Origin: Ramlibacter cellulosilyticus
Lineage (GTDB): Bacteria; Pseudomonadota; Gammaproteobacteria; Burkholderiales; Burkholderiaceae_C
Reading direction: 5' to 3'
Assembly: GCF_014297465.1 (NCBI RefSeq)
Contig: NZ_JACORT010000002.1
Coordinates: 372,001 to 436,000 of the forward strand
DNA: 64,000 nt
Shown: in pieces, positions 35,209 to 44,173 of the stretch
Numbering within the stretch: position 1 is the first letter of the stretch
How the letters are laid out: the number at the start of each line of letters is the position of its first letter
Made by a program: the position numbers and the translations under genes
Notes under the pieces: model-generated
The model's input: the letters and a program-made list of their open reading frames with translations, nothing else
Databases searched by the model: none
Told to the model about the DNA's origin: nothing

Positions 35209-36402
35209 ATGAAAGTCCTGCGCTTCTCCGACCTGTGCGACGAAGGCCGTGCCCGCGGCCGCCGCGTCTTCATCCGTGCCGACCTGAACGTGCCGCAGGA
35301 CGATGCCGGCAACATCACCGAGGACACCCGCATCCGCGCCTCGGTGCCCTGCATCCAGATGGCGCTCGCGGGCGGTGCCGCGGTGATGGTCACGTCGCAT
35401 CTTGGCCGCCCCACCGAGGGCGAGCTCAAGCCGGAGGACTCCCTGGCGCCCGTGGCCAGGCGCCTCTCCGAGCTGCTCGGACGCCCGGTGCCGCTGAAGC
35501 AGGACTGGGTGGACGGCGTCGACGTGCAGCCCGGCGAAGTCGTGCTGCTGGAGAACTGCCGCGTGAACAAGGGCGAGAAGAAGAACAACCCGGAGCTCGC
35601 GCAGAAGATGGCCGCCCTGTGCGACATCTACGTCAACGACGCCTTCGGCACGGCGCACCGCGCGGAAGCGACGACCTACGGGATCGCGGAGTACGCGAAG
35701 GTGGCGTGCGCCGGCCCGCTGCTCGCGGCGGAGATCGACGCCATCACCAAGGCGCTCGCGAACCCGAAGCGCCCGCTGGTCGCCATCGTGGCCGGCTCCA
35801 AGGTGTCCACCAAGCTCACCATCCTGCAGTCGCTCGCGAAGAACGTCGACCAGCTCGTGGTGGGCGGCGGCATCGCCAACACCTTCATGCTGGCCGCGGG
35901 CCTGCCGATCGGGAAGTCGCTGGCCGAAGCCGACCTGGTCGGCGAAGCGAAGGCGGTGATGGAAGCCATGAAGGCGCGCGGCGCGGAAGTGCCGATCCCC
36001 ACCGACGTCGTCGTGGCGAAGACCTTCGCGGCCGACGCGCCGGCCACGGTGAAGGCGGCGCGCGACGTCGCGGCCGACGACATGATCCTGGACATCGGCC
36101 CGGAGACCGCGCGCAGGCTGGCGAAGCAGCTCGAGGCGGCCGGCACCATCGTGTGGAACGGGCCGGTCGGGGTGTTCGAGTTCGACGCCTTCGCGAACGG
36201 CACGGAAACGATCGCACGCGCCATCGCCTCTTCGCAGGCGTTCAGCATCGCAGGCGGCGGCGACACGCTGGCGGCGATCGCCAAGTACGGCATCGAGCAG
36301 GACGTGGGTTACATCTCCACGGGCGGCGGCGCCTTCCTGGAAGTGCTGGAAGGCAGGAAGCTGCCGGCCTTCGAGATCCTGGAAAAGCGCGCGGCCGCGT
36401 GA
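35209..36402 (+). CDS. pgk: Phosphoglycerate kinase
   Basis: A 397-residue glycolytic/Calvin-cycle enzyme transferring phosphate from 1,3-bisphosphoglycerate to ADP. It shows [69 protein letters not shown] and GGGDTLAAI in order. Length is normal. Confidence 0.98.
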   Translation: MKVLRFSDLCDEGRARGRRVFIRADLNVPQDDAGNITEDTRIRASVPCIQMALAGGAAVMVTSHLGRPTEGELKPEDSLAPVARRLSELLGRPVPLKQDWVDGVDVQPGEVVLLENCRVNKGEKKNNPELAQKMAALCDIYVNDAFGTAHRAEATTYGIAEYAKVACAGPLLAAEIDAITKALANPKRPLVAIVAGSKVSTKLTILQSLAKNVDQLVVGGGIANTFMLAAGLPIGKSLAEADLVGEAKAVMEAMKARGAEVPIPTDVVVAKTFAADAPATVKAARDVAADDMILDIGPETARRLAKQLEAAGTIVWNGPVGVFEFDAFANGTETIARAIASSQAFSIAGGGDTLAAIAKYGIEQDVGYISTGGGAFLEVLEGRKLPAFEILEKRAAA

Positions 36403-36501
36403 CCCCCTTAGGGAATTGGCTGACCTGCTTACAGATGTTTACGCCTTGTAGGCTTCGGTAGCACTTGGGAGACTGCGGGCTCAACAAGGAGTGGGAGCCC
36501 C

Positions 36502-37131
36502 ATGCAGTACGAGGATCCGAGCTTTTTGCTCGATGCGCTGTCGCAGCGCATGTTGCGCCACCTGCCCGCCAGCGCCTGGCGGAAGGTGTTCCTGAAGCCA
36601 GTGGACGAGGTCATGCACTTCACGACCGTCCACGGCACCTTCCTGGCGGCCGCGGCGCCCGGCCCGGCCTGGACCGGGGCGGCGCAGCGCGACCTGGAGT
36701 TCCTCGCCCGCTCGCACGGCGGCGAGATCGACCCGTGCCCGCACGACGCGGCGCTGGTCAGCTTCGACGACCCGCACCACGCGCTCGCGATGGCGATCGA
36801 GCTGCAGCAGGCCGTGGGCGAGGTGCGCTGGCAGGTCGGCATCGCGACCGGCGAATGCACGCTCGCGACGCTGCAGATGGAGGGCACCTCGCTGCCGGTG
36901 CTGGTGGGCGGCGCGGTGGACCGCGTCGAGACCCTCACCCGTCACGCCACCGCGGGCAGCATCCGCCTCGCGCCCGAGACCTTCGAGCTGCTGCACGACG
37001 CGGTGGTGCGGATCGCGGGTTGTATGGTGATGACGGAATACGACGGCGACGAGCCGGGCGTCACCTCGCTCACGCTCGCGCCCCGCTCGAATGCCTTCCT
37101 GAGCACCTTCGCGGGGCTGGGCCTCACGTGA
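36502..37131 (+). CDS. Degenerate class III nucleotidyl-cyclase-like protein
   Basis: A 209-residue soluble protein. Residues about 40-190 have the order of a cyclase homology domain: HFTTVHGTFLAAAA, HGGEIDPCPHDAALVSFDDP, ALAMAIELQQAV, VRWQVGIATGECTLATLQ, VLVGGAVDRVETLTRHATAG and IRLAPETFELLHD. These mirror G-D-(A/G)-x-A-x-F, R-x-G-x-x-x-G and N-x-A-x-R-L in real cyclases. The metal-binding Asp pair and transition-state Asn/Arg are not recognisable (VDRVETL replaces the V-N-x-A-A-R-L type), so catalysis is doubtful. A purine-rich AAGGAGTGGGAG precedes the ATG. Its 3' end overlaps the convergent desaturase by 8 bp. Confidence 0.72.
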   Translation: MQYEDPSFLLDALSQRMLRHLPASAWRKVFLKPVDEVMHFTTVHGTFLAAAAPGPAWTGAAQRDLEFLARSHGGEIDPCPHDAALVSFDDPHHALAMAIELQQAVGEVRWQVGIATGECTLATLQMEGTSLPVLVGGAVDRVETLTRHATAGSIRLAPETFELLHDAVVRIAGCMVMTEYDGDEPGVTSLTLAPRSNAFLSTFAGLGLT

Positions 37132-38200
37132 GCGCGGGGCTGGTGGCGCGGCCCGCGTAGTCCGTCCAGCAGCTGCGCGCGAAGTCGTACAGCTTGCAGC
37201 GGCGCGCGGTGTCGAAGTACCAGCGCCAGGAGAAGTCCTGGACGATGATGCGCCCCGGCAGCATCTCCTCCAGCTTCGCCTGCGCCTGCTTCAGGCGGTA
37301 CAGCGGGATCGTCATGTCCACGTGGTGCGCCGTGTGCTCCATGATGTGGTGCATGGCGCCGCCGAGCCGCAGCGGGAAGCGCAGGTGCACGGTGGTGGAC
37401 ACGAAGGGCTGCGCGCGCGACCACTCGCCGCGCTCCGCATGCCAGTGCACCTCGGTGTGCGTGTGGTGCACGTACACGACGAAGCCGATCATCGCCGTCC
37501 AGAACAGGAAGGGCGCGAGGAAGCCCGTGAGCAGCACGGACGCGAGATCGCGGTCCGTGAAAGCCGCGACGGCGACCAGCGAGCCGATCCACGCGAGGGC
37601 GAACGCGGACACCAGCAGGTTGTCCAGCAGGAACACGCGGCGGCGCGTGGGCATCTGCCGGCGGCTGGGGAAGAACATGCGCTTCCACCAGATCTCCACC
37701 AGGTAATAGAGGCCCGGCGCCCAGCCGCTGCGGTAGATGCGGTCCAGCGCCTTCTGCACGGGCGTGAGCGCGGCGTATTCCTCCGCGGTGTGCGGCGCCC
37801 ACACGAAGTCGAAGCCCTTCAGGTTGGTGTAGCCGTGGTGCACCACGTTGTGCCCGACTTCCCACAGCGAGTACGGCGTGAGCGAGGGCAGGAAGGCGAT
37901 GCGTCCCAGCCAGTGGTTCAGGCGCCGGTGCGGCGTGAGGCTCTGGTGGCAGGCATCGTGGCCGATGATGAAGAGCCGTCCGGTGACGAAGCCCGCCGCC
38001 AGCCCGCAGGCGAGGCGGGCCCACAGGGGATCGAGCAGCACGGCGCCGGCGAAGGCGGCGAGCAGCAAGGCGTAGTCGAACGCGAGCAGCAGGACGGGAA
38101 GGAGCGTGGTGCGCGCGGCGAGCGGCAGCAGCCACTGCCGGATCTCCTTGCGGTGCGGCAGGTCCGCCGCGCGGGGAATGGGAGTGGAGGACAGGGTCAT
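37124..38200 (-). CDS. Membrane fatty acid desaturase
   Basis: A 358-residue integral membrane di-iron desaturase. The three histidine clusters are present: GHDACH (about residue 90), HNVVHH (about 125) and HTAHH (about 295), with VYVHHTHTEVHWH also nearby. About four to six hydrophobic segments surround them. It resembles the delta-12/omega-type acyl-lipid desaturases (FA_desaturase), also seen annotated as beta-carotene-hydroxylase-like. It probably adjusts membrane fluidity; regiospecificity is unknown. Confidence 0.9.
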   Translation of the reverse strand: MTLSSTPIPRAADLPHRKEIRQWLLPLAARTTLLPVLLLAFDYALLLAAFAGAVLLDPLWARLACGLAAGFVTGRLFIIGHDACHQSLTPHRRLNHWLGRIAFLPSLTPYSLWEVGHNVVHHGYTNLKGFDFVWAPHTAEEYAALTPVQKALDRIYRSGWAPGLYYLVEIWWKRMFFPSRRQMPTRRRVFLLDNLLVSAFALAWIGSLVAVAAFTDRDLASVLLTGFLAPFLFWTAMIGFVVYVHHTHTEVHWHAERGEWSRAQPFVSTTVHLRFPLRLGGAMHHIMEHTAHHVDMTIPLYRLKQAQAKLEEMLPGRIIVQDFSWRWYFDTARRCKLYDFARSCWTDYAGRATSPALT

Positions 38201-38326
38201 GGACCGGCCATGCTAGGCGGCAGGTGCACGGCCGTCGCTGATGTTCGTCAAAGGAAGTGCGCGGTAACCGGGCCGTAACCGCTTCGTGTGAGAATCGGAA
38301 ACCAAGTTACAAGGAGCACCTCGCCC

Positions 38327-39760
38327 ATGGCCCGTCGCGCCACCAAGATCGTCGCCACCCTCGGCCCCGCGTCCAGCGAGCCGGCCGTCCTCGAGCGCAT
38401 GATCCGCGCGGGCGTGAACGTCGTGCGCCTGAATTTCAGCCACGGCACGGCGCAGGACCACATCGACCGCGCGAGCCTGGTGCGGCAAGTGGCGCAGGGT
38501 GCCGGCCGCGAAGTCGCGATCATGGCGGACCTGCAGGGCCCGAAGATCCGCGTCGGCAAGTTCGCCGAAGGCAAGGTGCACCTCGATCCCGGCGCGAAGT
38601 TCGTGCTGGATGCGGGGCGCACGGAGCCGGGAGACGTCCATGGCGTGGGCCTCGACTACAAGGAGCTGCCGCGCGACGTGAAGCCGGGCGACACGCTGCT
38701 GCTGAACGACGGCCTGATCGTGCTGACGGTCGACGGCGTGAAGGGCGACCAGATCCGCACCAGCGTGAAGCTCGGCGGCGTGCTCTCCAACAACAAGGGC
38801 ATCAACAAGCAGGGCGGCGGCCTCACCGCGCCGGCGCTGACGGCCAAGGACATGGAAGACATCCGCACGGCCATGAGCTTCCAGGCCGACTACGTGGCGG
38901 TGAGCTTCCCCAAGAGCGCGACCGACATGGAGATGGCGCGCCAGCTGTGCAACGTGGCCGCGGCGGAGTTCCGCCACAAGCCGGCGCTGATCGCCAAGAT
39001 CGAGCGGGCCGAAGCGATCCCCAACCTCGAACAGATCCTCAAGGCGAGCGACGCGATCATGGTGGCGCGCGGCGACCTTGCGGTGGAAGTGGGCAACGCC
39101 GCCGTGCCCGCGCTGCAGAAGCGCATGATCCGGCTCGCGCGCGAACACGACAAGGTCGTGATCACGGCGACGCAGATGATGGAGTCGATGATCGCCGCGC
39201 CGGTGCCCACGCGCGCCGAGGTGAGCGACGTGGCGAACGCGGTGCTCGATGGCACCGACGCCGTGATGACCAGCGCGGAGACCGCGACCGGCAAGTACCC
39301 GGTGGAAGTCGTGCAGCAGATGGCCGCGATCTGCGCCGAGGCCGAGATGGCCGAGGACGTGCGCCTCGACGCCGACTTCACGGGCATGGCCTTCTCGCGC
39401 ATCGACCAGTCCATCGCGATGGGCGCGCTGTTCACGGCCTACCACCTGGGCTGCAAGGCGATCGTCGCGCTGACCGACTCGGGCTCCACCGCGCTGTGGA
39501 TGAGCCGGCACCGCATCCACATCCCCATCTATGCGCTGACCCCGCGCCTCGTGACGCAGCGTCGCATGGCGCTGTACCGCAACGTGCGCCCGCTGCTCAT
39601 GGACCAGAGCGCCGACCGCGACACGGCACTGGCCGAAGCCGAAGCCCACCTCAAGAGCCGCGGCATCGTGAGCTCCGGCGACATCTACGCGATCACCTGC
39701 GGCGAACCCATGGGCGCCCCCGGCGGGACGAACATGCTGAAGATCGTGCGAGCGAGCTGA
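38327..39760 (+). CDS. pyk: Pyruvate kinase
   Basis: A 477-residue type II-like pyruvate kinase. It shows ATKIVATLGPASSE, RLNFSHGTAQDH, IMADLQGPKIRVG, MVARGDLAVEVG, the active-site ITATQMMESMI and TSAETATGKYPVE. ATG 38327 has AAGGAG 10 bases before, so the frame upstream of it is not coding. The 126-bp gap to the desaturase start holds GAGAAT (38290) as a possible -10. Confidence 0.98.
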   Translation: MARRATKIVATLGPASSEPAVLERMIRAGVNVVRLNFSHGTAQDHIDRASLVRQVAQGAGREVAIMADLQGPKIRVGKFAEGKVHLDPGAKFVLDAGRTEPGDVHGVGLDYKELPRDVKPGDTLLLNDGLIVLTVDGVKGDQIRTSVKLGGVLSNNKGINKQGGGLTAPALTAKDMEDIRTAMSFQADYVAVSFPKSATDMEMARQLCNVAAAEFRHKPALIAKIERAEAIPNLEQILKASDAIMVARGDLAVEVGNAAVPALQKRMIRLAREHDKVVITATQMMESMIAAPVPTRAEVSDVANAVLDGTDAVMTSAETATGKYPVEVVQQMAAICAEAEMAEDVRLDADFTGMAFSRIDQSIAMGALFTAYHLGCKAIVALTDSGSTALWMSRHRIHIPIYALTPRLVTQRRMALYRNVRPLLMDQSADRDTALAEAEAHLKSRGIVSSGDIYAITCGEPMGAPGGTNMLKIVRAS

Positions 39761-39774
39761 AGAAGACGGGGAAG

Positions 39775-39873
39775 GAACGCAGAGGTCGCAGAGGTTTCGC
39801 AGAGGACGCAGAGAAGGCAATCCTTCTGGTTTTCCTCTGCGACCTCCGCGTCATCTCTGCGCCCTCTGCGTTC
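39775..39873. repeat. CGCAGAGG palindromic intergenic repeat, copy 2
   Basis: Left arm 39775-39813 (GAACGCAGAGGTCGCAGAGG, then TTTCGCAGAGGACGCAGAGA) and right arm 39834-39873 (CCTCTGCGACCTCCGCGT ... CTCTGCGTTC) form an imperfect hairpin just after the pyk stop. It is the same family as 18687 and 47406, but the arms have diverged (GAC, TTTC and CCGCG variants). It is the only copy lying between codirectional genes (pyk to fba). Confidence 0.85.
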
Positions 39874-39881
39874 GGCTGTCC

Positions 39882-39922
39882 GTTCCCGTTCCCGTTCCCG
39901 CTCCCGTTCCCGCTCCCGTTCC
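39882..39922. repeat. Hexanucleotide tandem repeat (GTTCCC/GCTCCC)
   Basis: Nearly seven 6-bp units: GTTCCC three times, GCTCCC, GTTCCC, GCTCCC and a partial GTTCC. It lies between the palindromic repeat and the fba promoter, about 25 bp before the TAGAAT box. Confidence 0.85.
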
Positions 39923-39947
39923 AGCCCCTCTCCCCAGCCTCAGCCGG

Positions 39948-39953
39948 TAGAAT
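39948..39953 (+). promoter_or_regulatory. Candidate -10 box of fba
   Basis: TAGAAT, 66 bases before the fba ATG and identical to the hexamer before pgk. No convincing -35; the preceding bases are the C-rich tail of the tandem repeat. Confidence 0.4.
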
Positions 39954-40019
39954 CGGCAGGAGTTACGGCGCGGTTACGCCAACCGTGCCATTCCTCCGTC
40001 GTACCTCCCAGGAATTGCC

Positions 40020-41084
40020 ATGCCTCTCGTTTCCATGCGCGAACTGCTGGACCACGCCGCCGCCAATGGCTACGGCATCCCGGCTTTCAACGTCAACAAC
40101 CTCGAACAGGTCCAGGCGGTGATGGAAGCCGCGAAGGAAGTGAACGCGCCCGTCATCCTGCAGGCGAGCGCGGGTGCCCGCAAGTACGCCGGCGAGTCCT
40201 TCATCAAGCACCTGATCTCCGCGGCGATCGAGGCCTATCCGAAGATCCCGCTGGTCATGCACCAGGACCACGGCCAGAGCCCCGACGTGTGCCGCGGCGC
40301 CATCGACCTGGGCTTCTCCTCCGTGATGATGGACGGCTCGCTGGAAGCCGACGGCAAGACCATCGCCAGCTACGACTACAACGTCGACGTGACGCGCAAG
40401 GTCGTCGACATGGCGCACCGCACCGGCGTGACCGTCGAGGGCGAGCTCGGCTGCCTCGGCTCCCTGGAGACGATGCGCGGCGACAAGGAAGACGGCCACG
40501 GCACCGACGCGACGATGACGCGGGACCAGCTGCTGACCGACCCCGAGCAGGCCGCCGACTTCATCAAGAAGACCCAGGTGGACGCGCTGGCCATCGCCAT
40601 CGGCACCAGCCACGGCGCCTACAAGTTCACGCGCAAGCCCACGGGCGACATCCTGGCGATCGACCGCATCAAGGAAATCCACCGCCGCATCCCCAACACG
40701 CACCTGGTGATGCACGGCTCGTCCTCCGTGCCGCAGGACCTGCTGGCCATCATCCGCCAGTACGGCGGCAACATGAAGGAAACGTACGGCGTGCCGGTGG
40801 AGGAGATCCAGGAAGCCATCAAGCACGGCGTGCGCAAGATCAACATCGACACCGACATCCGCCTCGCGATGACGGGCGCGGTGCGCAAGTTCATGGCCGA
40901 GAACCCGGAGAAGTTCGACATGCGCGAGTGGATGAAGCCCGCGCGCGAGGCCGCCAAGCAGATCTGCAAGCAGCGCTACGTCGAGTTCGGCTGCGAAGGC
41001 CAGGCCGGCAAGATCAAGGGCGACTCGCTGCAGGTGGTCGCGGCCCGGTATACGAAGGGCGAGCTCGCCCAGGTCGTGAACTGA
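40020..41084 (+). CDS. fba: Class II fructose-1,6-bisphosphate aldolase
   Basis: A 354-residue zinc aldolase of the class IIB type often called CbbA/Fba in beta-proteobacteria. Zinc and catalytic motifs: [46 protein letters not shown] and [11 protein letters not shown]. Glycolysis and gluconeogenesis are the safe role. No Rubisco or other Calvin genes are in the window. Confidence 0.97.
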   Translation: MPLVSMRELLDHAAANGYGIPAFNVNNLEQVQAVMEAAKEVNAPVILQASAGARKYAGESFIKHLISAAIEAYPKIPLVMHQDHGQSPDVCRGAIDLGFSSVMMDGSLEADGKTIASYDYNVDVTRKVVDMAHRTGVTVEGELGCLGSLETMRGDKEDGHGTDATMTRDQLLTDPEQAADFIKKTQVDALAIAIGTSHGAYKFTRKPTGDILAIDRIKEIHRRIPNTHLVMHGSSSVPQDLLAIIRQYGGNMKETYGVPVEEIQEAIKHGVRKINIDTDIRLAMTGAVRKFMAENPEKFDMREWMKPAREAAKQICKQRYVEFGCEGQAGKIKGDSLQVVAARYTKGELAQVVN

Positions 41085-41102
41085 GCCCGTTTCCACCCTT
41101 GC

Positions 41103-41108
41103 GATAAT
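41103..41108 (+). promoter_or_regulatory. Candidate -10 box of purC
   Basis: GATAAT lies 45 bases before the purC ATG and just before the hairpin at 41111. If it is the purC promoter, the hairpin falls in the 5' leader. If not, purC is read from upstream. The two readings cannot be separated here. Confidence 0.3.
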
Positions 41109-41110
41109 CG

Positions 41111-41138
41111 ACGGCCCGCCCCCGCTGCGGGCCGTTTT
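41111..41138 (+). terminator. Hairpin between fba and purC
   Basis: A 9-bp stem ACGGCCCGC/GCGGGCCGT with a 7-base loop, followed by a short T-run (TTTT from 41135). It lies 27 bp after the fba stop. It is best read as the fba intrinsic terminator with a weak U-tract, or else a leader attenuator for purC. Confidence 0.6.
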
Positions 41139-41153
41139 CATTTGCAGCCTGCC

Positions 41154-42056
41154 ATGACCGCCCTCCACACCTCCAACATCACCTCGCTGCCGCTGCTCGC
41201 GCGCGGCAAGGTGCGCGACAACTACGCCGTCGGCAACGACCGCATCCTGATGGTGGCGAGCGACCGGCTCTCGGCCTTCGACGTGATCATGGGCGAGCCC
41301 ATCCCGGGCAAGGGCGAGATCCTGACGAAGATGGCGCTGTTCTGGTTCGCGCGCCTCGGGCACGTGTGCCCGAACCACCTGACGGGCGAGGCGCCCGAGA
41401 GCGTGGTGGCGCCGGCCGAGGTGCCGCAGGTGCAGGGCCGCTCGATGCTGGTCAAGCGCCTGAAGCCGATCATGGTGGAGGCCGTGGTGCGCGGCTACCT
41501 CGCGGGCAGCGGCTGGAAGGAGTACCAGGAGTCGCAGAGCGTGTGCGGGGTGAAGCTGCCGGCGGGCCTGAAGAACGCCGGCAAGCTGCCGCAGCCGATC
41601 TTCACGCCGGCGGCGAAGGCCACCTCCGGCCACGACGAGAACGTGTCCTTCGAGAAGGTCGTGGAGATGATCGGACCCGACCTCGCGGCGAAGATCCGCG
41701 ACCTGAGCATCCGCATCTACCGGGAGGCGGCGGACTTCGCGCTGACCAAGGGCCTGATCATCGCGGACACCAAGTTCGAGTTCGGCCTCGACGAGCAGGG
41801 CAACGTGGTGCTCATGGACGAGGTGCTGACGCCCGACTCCTCGCGCTACTGGCCGGTGGAGGGCTACCAGGAAGCGTTCGCGAAGGGCGAGAACCCGCCG
41901 AGCTACGACAAGCAGTTCGTGCGCGACTGGCTGGAGGCCGTCAAGGTCGATGGCCAGCCCTGGGACAAGACCCCGCCCGCCCCGCGCCTGCCGCGCGACG
42001 TGATCGAGAAGACCGCCGCCAAGTACCGCGAGGCCCTGCAGCGGCTGACTGCGTAG
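41154..42056 (+). CDS. purC: Phosphoribosylaminoimidazole-succinocarboxamide synthase
   Basis: A 300-residue SAICAR synthetase (purine biosynthesis, ATP-dependent ligation of aspartate to CAIR). It shows [52 protein letters not shown] and [24 protein letters not shown] 41154 is chosen over a TTG 12 bases upstream. The family is the longer SAICAR synthase form (about 300 residues). Confidence 0.97.
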   Translation: MTALHTSNITSLPLLARGKVRDNYAVGNDRILMVASDRLSAFDVIMGEPIPGKGEILTKMALFWFARLGHVCPNHLTGEAPESVVAPAEVPQVQGRSMLVKRLKPIMVEAVVRGYLAGSGWKEYQESQSVCGVKLPAGLKNAGKLPQPIFTPAAKATSGHDENVSFEKVVEMIGPDLAAKIRDLSIRIYREAADFALTKGLIIADTKFEFGLDEQGNVVLMDEVLTPDSSRYWPVEGYQEAFAKGENPPSYDKQFVRDWLEAVKVDGQPWDKTPPAPRLPRDVIEKTAAKYREALQRLTA

Positions 42057-42109
42057 CCGCGTGTAAAGCCCTTGGACGCCGCGCCCATCGCGGCGCTATG
42101 CTGGCCCGC

Positions 42110-42532
42110 ATGAAAGCCAGCCTCTTCCTCCTCGCGGCTGCCGCGGCGTTCGCCGCGCCGGCCTTCGCGCAACCGGATGCCCAGTGCATCGTCGCGGGCC
42201 GCCTGAGCGACGGCCTGTGGGCGCCGAAGCACGGGACCATCCACCTGTTCGACGGCGACGGCCGTCCGGTCGCGACGCCGACGAAGGCCGCGCTGGCCAA
42301 CGTCCGCCGCGCGACGCTCGACGAGCCGGCGCTGCTGTCGAAGTGCGACGGGAACAACACGCTCTTCAACGCCGACAACGAGCCGCCCGGCCGCAAGACC
42401 GAGGTGCCGGCGCTGGCGCGCGGGACGGTCGAGGTGGAGAGCGTGGCCTATCCGAAGCTGCAGGTGGGCGGGGAGCTGGTGGAACTGCGGGTTCGGGTGC
42501 CGGCGGAACGCGTCGTGATGATGACGCGCTGA
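42110..42532 (+). CDS. Small exported protein of unknown function
   Basis: 140 residues with a signal peptide (KASLFLLAAAAAFAAPAFA, cleavage before QPDAQC). The mature part of about 120 residues contains GTIHLFDGDGRPVA and GTVEVESVAYPKLQVGGELVELRV. It has two cysteines (in AQC and SKC) that could form a disulfide. An in-frame ATG at 42098 would add four residues; neither start has a strong ribosome site. It is not recognised as a named family. It follows purC and converges on cnoX across a 170-bp repeat element. Confidence 0.65.
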   Translation: MKASLFLLAAAAAFAAPAFAQPDAQCIVAGRLSDGLWAPKHGTIHLFDGDGRPVATPTKAALANVRRATLDEPALLSKCDGNNTLFNADNEPPGRKTEVPALARGTVEVESVAYPKLQVGGELVELRVRVPAERVVMMTR

Positions 42533-42543
42533 CCGCTTCGCGG

Positions 42544-42713
42544 CGGTGGGGTTCGCTGGCGCTCACCGTCCGCGGCTTCGCCGCGCCACCCTACATGGAA
42601 CCCTGTAGGGTGGCGGCGCGAGAGCGCCGGCAGGTGAGCGCGAGCGTTCGAGTGCCGCGGAGGCGGCACGTAGCCCGAAGTGAAGGCGAAGCCGAGCCTC
42701 GGACACCCCACCG
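42544..42713. repeat. 170-bp palindromic element (GTAGGGTGG type)
   Basis: Nested inverted repeats. Outer ends are CGGTGGGGT (42544-42552) and ACCCCACCG (42705-42713). The central hairpin is GCCACCCTACA / TGTAGGGTGGC (42585-42595 / 42604-42614) with an 8-base loop. Additional half-matching segments (GCTCACC / GGTGAGC) lie between. No open frame shows protein character. The structure suggests a non-autonomous REP/MITE-like insertion between two convergent genes. Confidence 0.75.
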
Positions 42714-42721
42714 AAGAGCGC

Positions 42722-43612
42722 TTACGACAACACCACGCTCGACAACCGCCGCCGATACGCCGCCACCACCGGATCGTCCGGCGGGATCTGCCCTTCCGCC
42801 ACCTTCGGCTTCGGCGGCTCGATGATCTCCAGGATCGCGATGTAGGTCTTGCGGGCCAGGTCCTCGTTCCAGGACTTGTCGCGCATCAGGATCTCCAGCA
42901 GCTCGTCCATCGCGGCCGTCCAGCGCTGCTGGGCGACCAGCAGGCGCGAGCGGTCGAACCGGGCCTGGAAGTCGCGCCGGTTGGCGGCGATCTTCGCGTC
43001 CTCGTCGGCGGGGTTGGGGTGCGCCCTGGCGAAAGCGATCGCGTCCATCCAGCGCGCGAGCGCGTCGAGCTTGCGCGACACGCCCACCTTGTTCGCTACC
43101 GGCTCGAACGCACGGCGCGCATCCGCCTCCCGGCCCGCGGCCAGCAGCGCCTTCACGTAGTCGAAGCGCGCGTCGTCGTTCGCCGGGTCGGTGGCCACCG
43201 CATGCTGCAGGCGCTCCAGCAGCGCTTCGGGGTCGGCGTCGCCGGGTTCCTCGAGCAGCGGCTCCTCTTCCTCTTCCCCGGCCGCGAGCGGCTGCACGTG
43301 CTTGTCGAGGAACTCGCGCACCTTGCCCTCGGGCAGCGCGCCCATGAAGCCGTCCACGGGCTGGCCGTTCTTCATGAGGATGACGGTGGGGATGCTGCGG
43401 ATGCCGAAGGCGCCCGCGAGCTGCTGCTCCTCGTCCGAGTTGATCTTCACCAGCCGGAAGGCGCCACCGTAGGCCACCTCCAGCTTCTCCAGCACCGGGC
43501 CCAGCGCCTTGCACGGGCCGCACCACGGGGCCCAGAAATCCACCAGCACCGGCTGGCTCAGCGAGGCGGCAACCACCTCCTGCTCGAAGTTCTCGATGGT
43601 GACGTCGATCAT
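42722..43612 (-). CDS. cnoX: Thioredoxin-TPR co-chaperone CnoX-like
   Basis: A 296-residue two-part protein: N-terminal thioredoxin fold with intact VDFWAPWCGPCKALGP and cis-Pro region IRSIPTVILMKNGQ, an acidic hinge (EEEEEPLLEEPGDADP), then helical TPR-like repeats. This is the CnoX/YbbN architecture, a holdase that protects proteins from hypochlorite and passes them to GroEL/DnaK. The true E. coli CnoX lacks a full CXXC; here CGPC is intact, so redox activity is likely. Divergent from purE. Confidence 0.92.
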   Translation of the reverse strand: MIDVTIENFEQEVVAASLSQPVLVDFWAPWCGPCKALGPVLEKLEVAYGGAFRLVKINSDEEQQLAGAFGIRSIPTVILMKNGQPVDGFMGALPEGKVREFLDKHVQPLAAGEEEEEPLLEEPGDADPEALLERLQHAVATDPANDDARFDYVKALLAAGREADARRAFEPVANKVGVSRKLDALARWMDAIAFARAHPNPADEDAKIAANRRDFQARFDRSRLLVAQQRWTAAMDELLEILMRDKSWNEDLARKTYIAILEIIEPPKPKVAEGQIPPDDPVVAAYRRRLSSVVLS

Positions 43613-43636
43613 TCCGGCTCCCTCTGCTCGTCAAAG

Positions 43637-43642
43637 TAAAAT
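43637..43642 (+). promoter_or_regulatory. Candidate -10 box of purE
   Basis: TAAAAT lies 24 bases before the purE ATG in the 54-bp gap shared with cnoX. A TTCCGG hexamer 18 bases upstream could serve as a weak -35. Confidence 0.4.
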
Positions 43643-43666
43643 TTGGGGCTTCTCATCGGGAATTCT

Positions 43667-44173
43667 ATGAACAAGAGTGCCGTGGCCGTCGGGGTCGTCA
43701 TGGGGTCCAGCAGCGACTGGGACACCCTGCAGCACGCGGTGCAGATTCTCCAGGAATTCGGGATCGCCCACGAAGCCAAGGTCGTTTCGGCGCACCGCAT
43801 GCCGGACGACATGTTCGCGTACGCGGAGCAGGCCGCCGCCCGCGGCCTGCAGGCGATCATCGCCGGCGCGGGCGGGGCGGCGCACCTGCCCGGCATGCTG
43901 GCCGCGAAGACGACGGTGCCCGTGCTGGGCGTGCCCGTGGCGAGCCGCCACCTGCAAGGGGTCGATTCCCTGCACAGCATCGTGCAGATGCCCAAGGGCA
44001 TCCCCGTCGCCACGTTCGCCATCGGCGCGGCGGGCGCGGCGAACGCGGCGCTGTTCGCGGTCGCCATGCTCGCGGTCAACGACCCGGCGCTGAAGGCGAA
44101 GCTGGAGGCGTTCCGCACGAAGCAGACCGAAGCGGCGCGTGCGATGACGCTGCCCCCGCGGGATCCCGCATGA
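43667..44173 (+). CDS. purE: N5-carboxyaminoimidazole ribonucleotide mutase
   Basis: A 168-residue class I PurE converting N5-CAIR to CAIR. It shows VGVVMGSSSDWDTLQHA, VVSAHRMPDDMF, IIAGAGGAAHLPGMLAA and the C-terminal NAALFAVAMLA. ATG 43667 is preferred over a TTG at 43643 that abuts the -10 box. ATGA overlap with purK. Confidence 0.97.
   Translation: MNKSAVAVGVVMGSSSDWDTLQHAVQILQEFGIAHEAKVVSAHRMPDDMFAYAEQAAARGLQAIIAGAGGAAHLPGMLAAKTTVPVLGVPVASRHLQGVDSLHSIVQMPKGIPVATFAIGAAGAANAALFAVAMLAVNDPALKAKLEAFRTKQTEAARAMTLPPRDPA

Noticed and set aside
35209..41084. Calvin-cycle (cbb) operon
   Set aside because: pgk and a CbbA-type aldolase are present, but no Rubisco, phosphoribulokinase or CbbR; the genes fit ordinary glycolysis.
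42098..42109. Upstream ATG as start of the small secreted protein
   Set aside because: It adds only MLAR before a complete signal peptide and has no better ribosome site; kept as an alternative.
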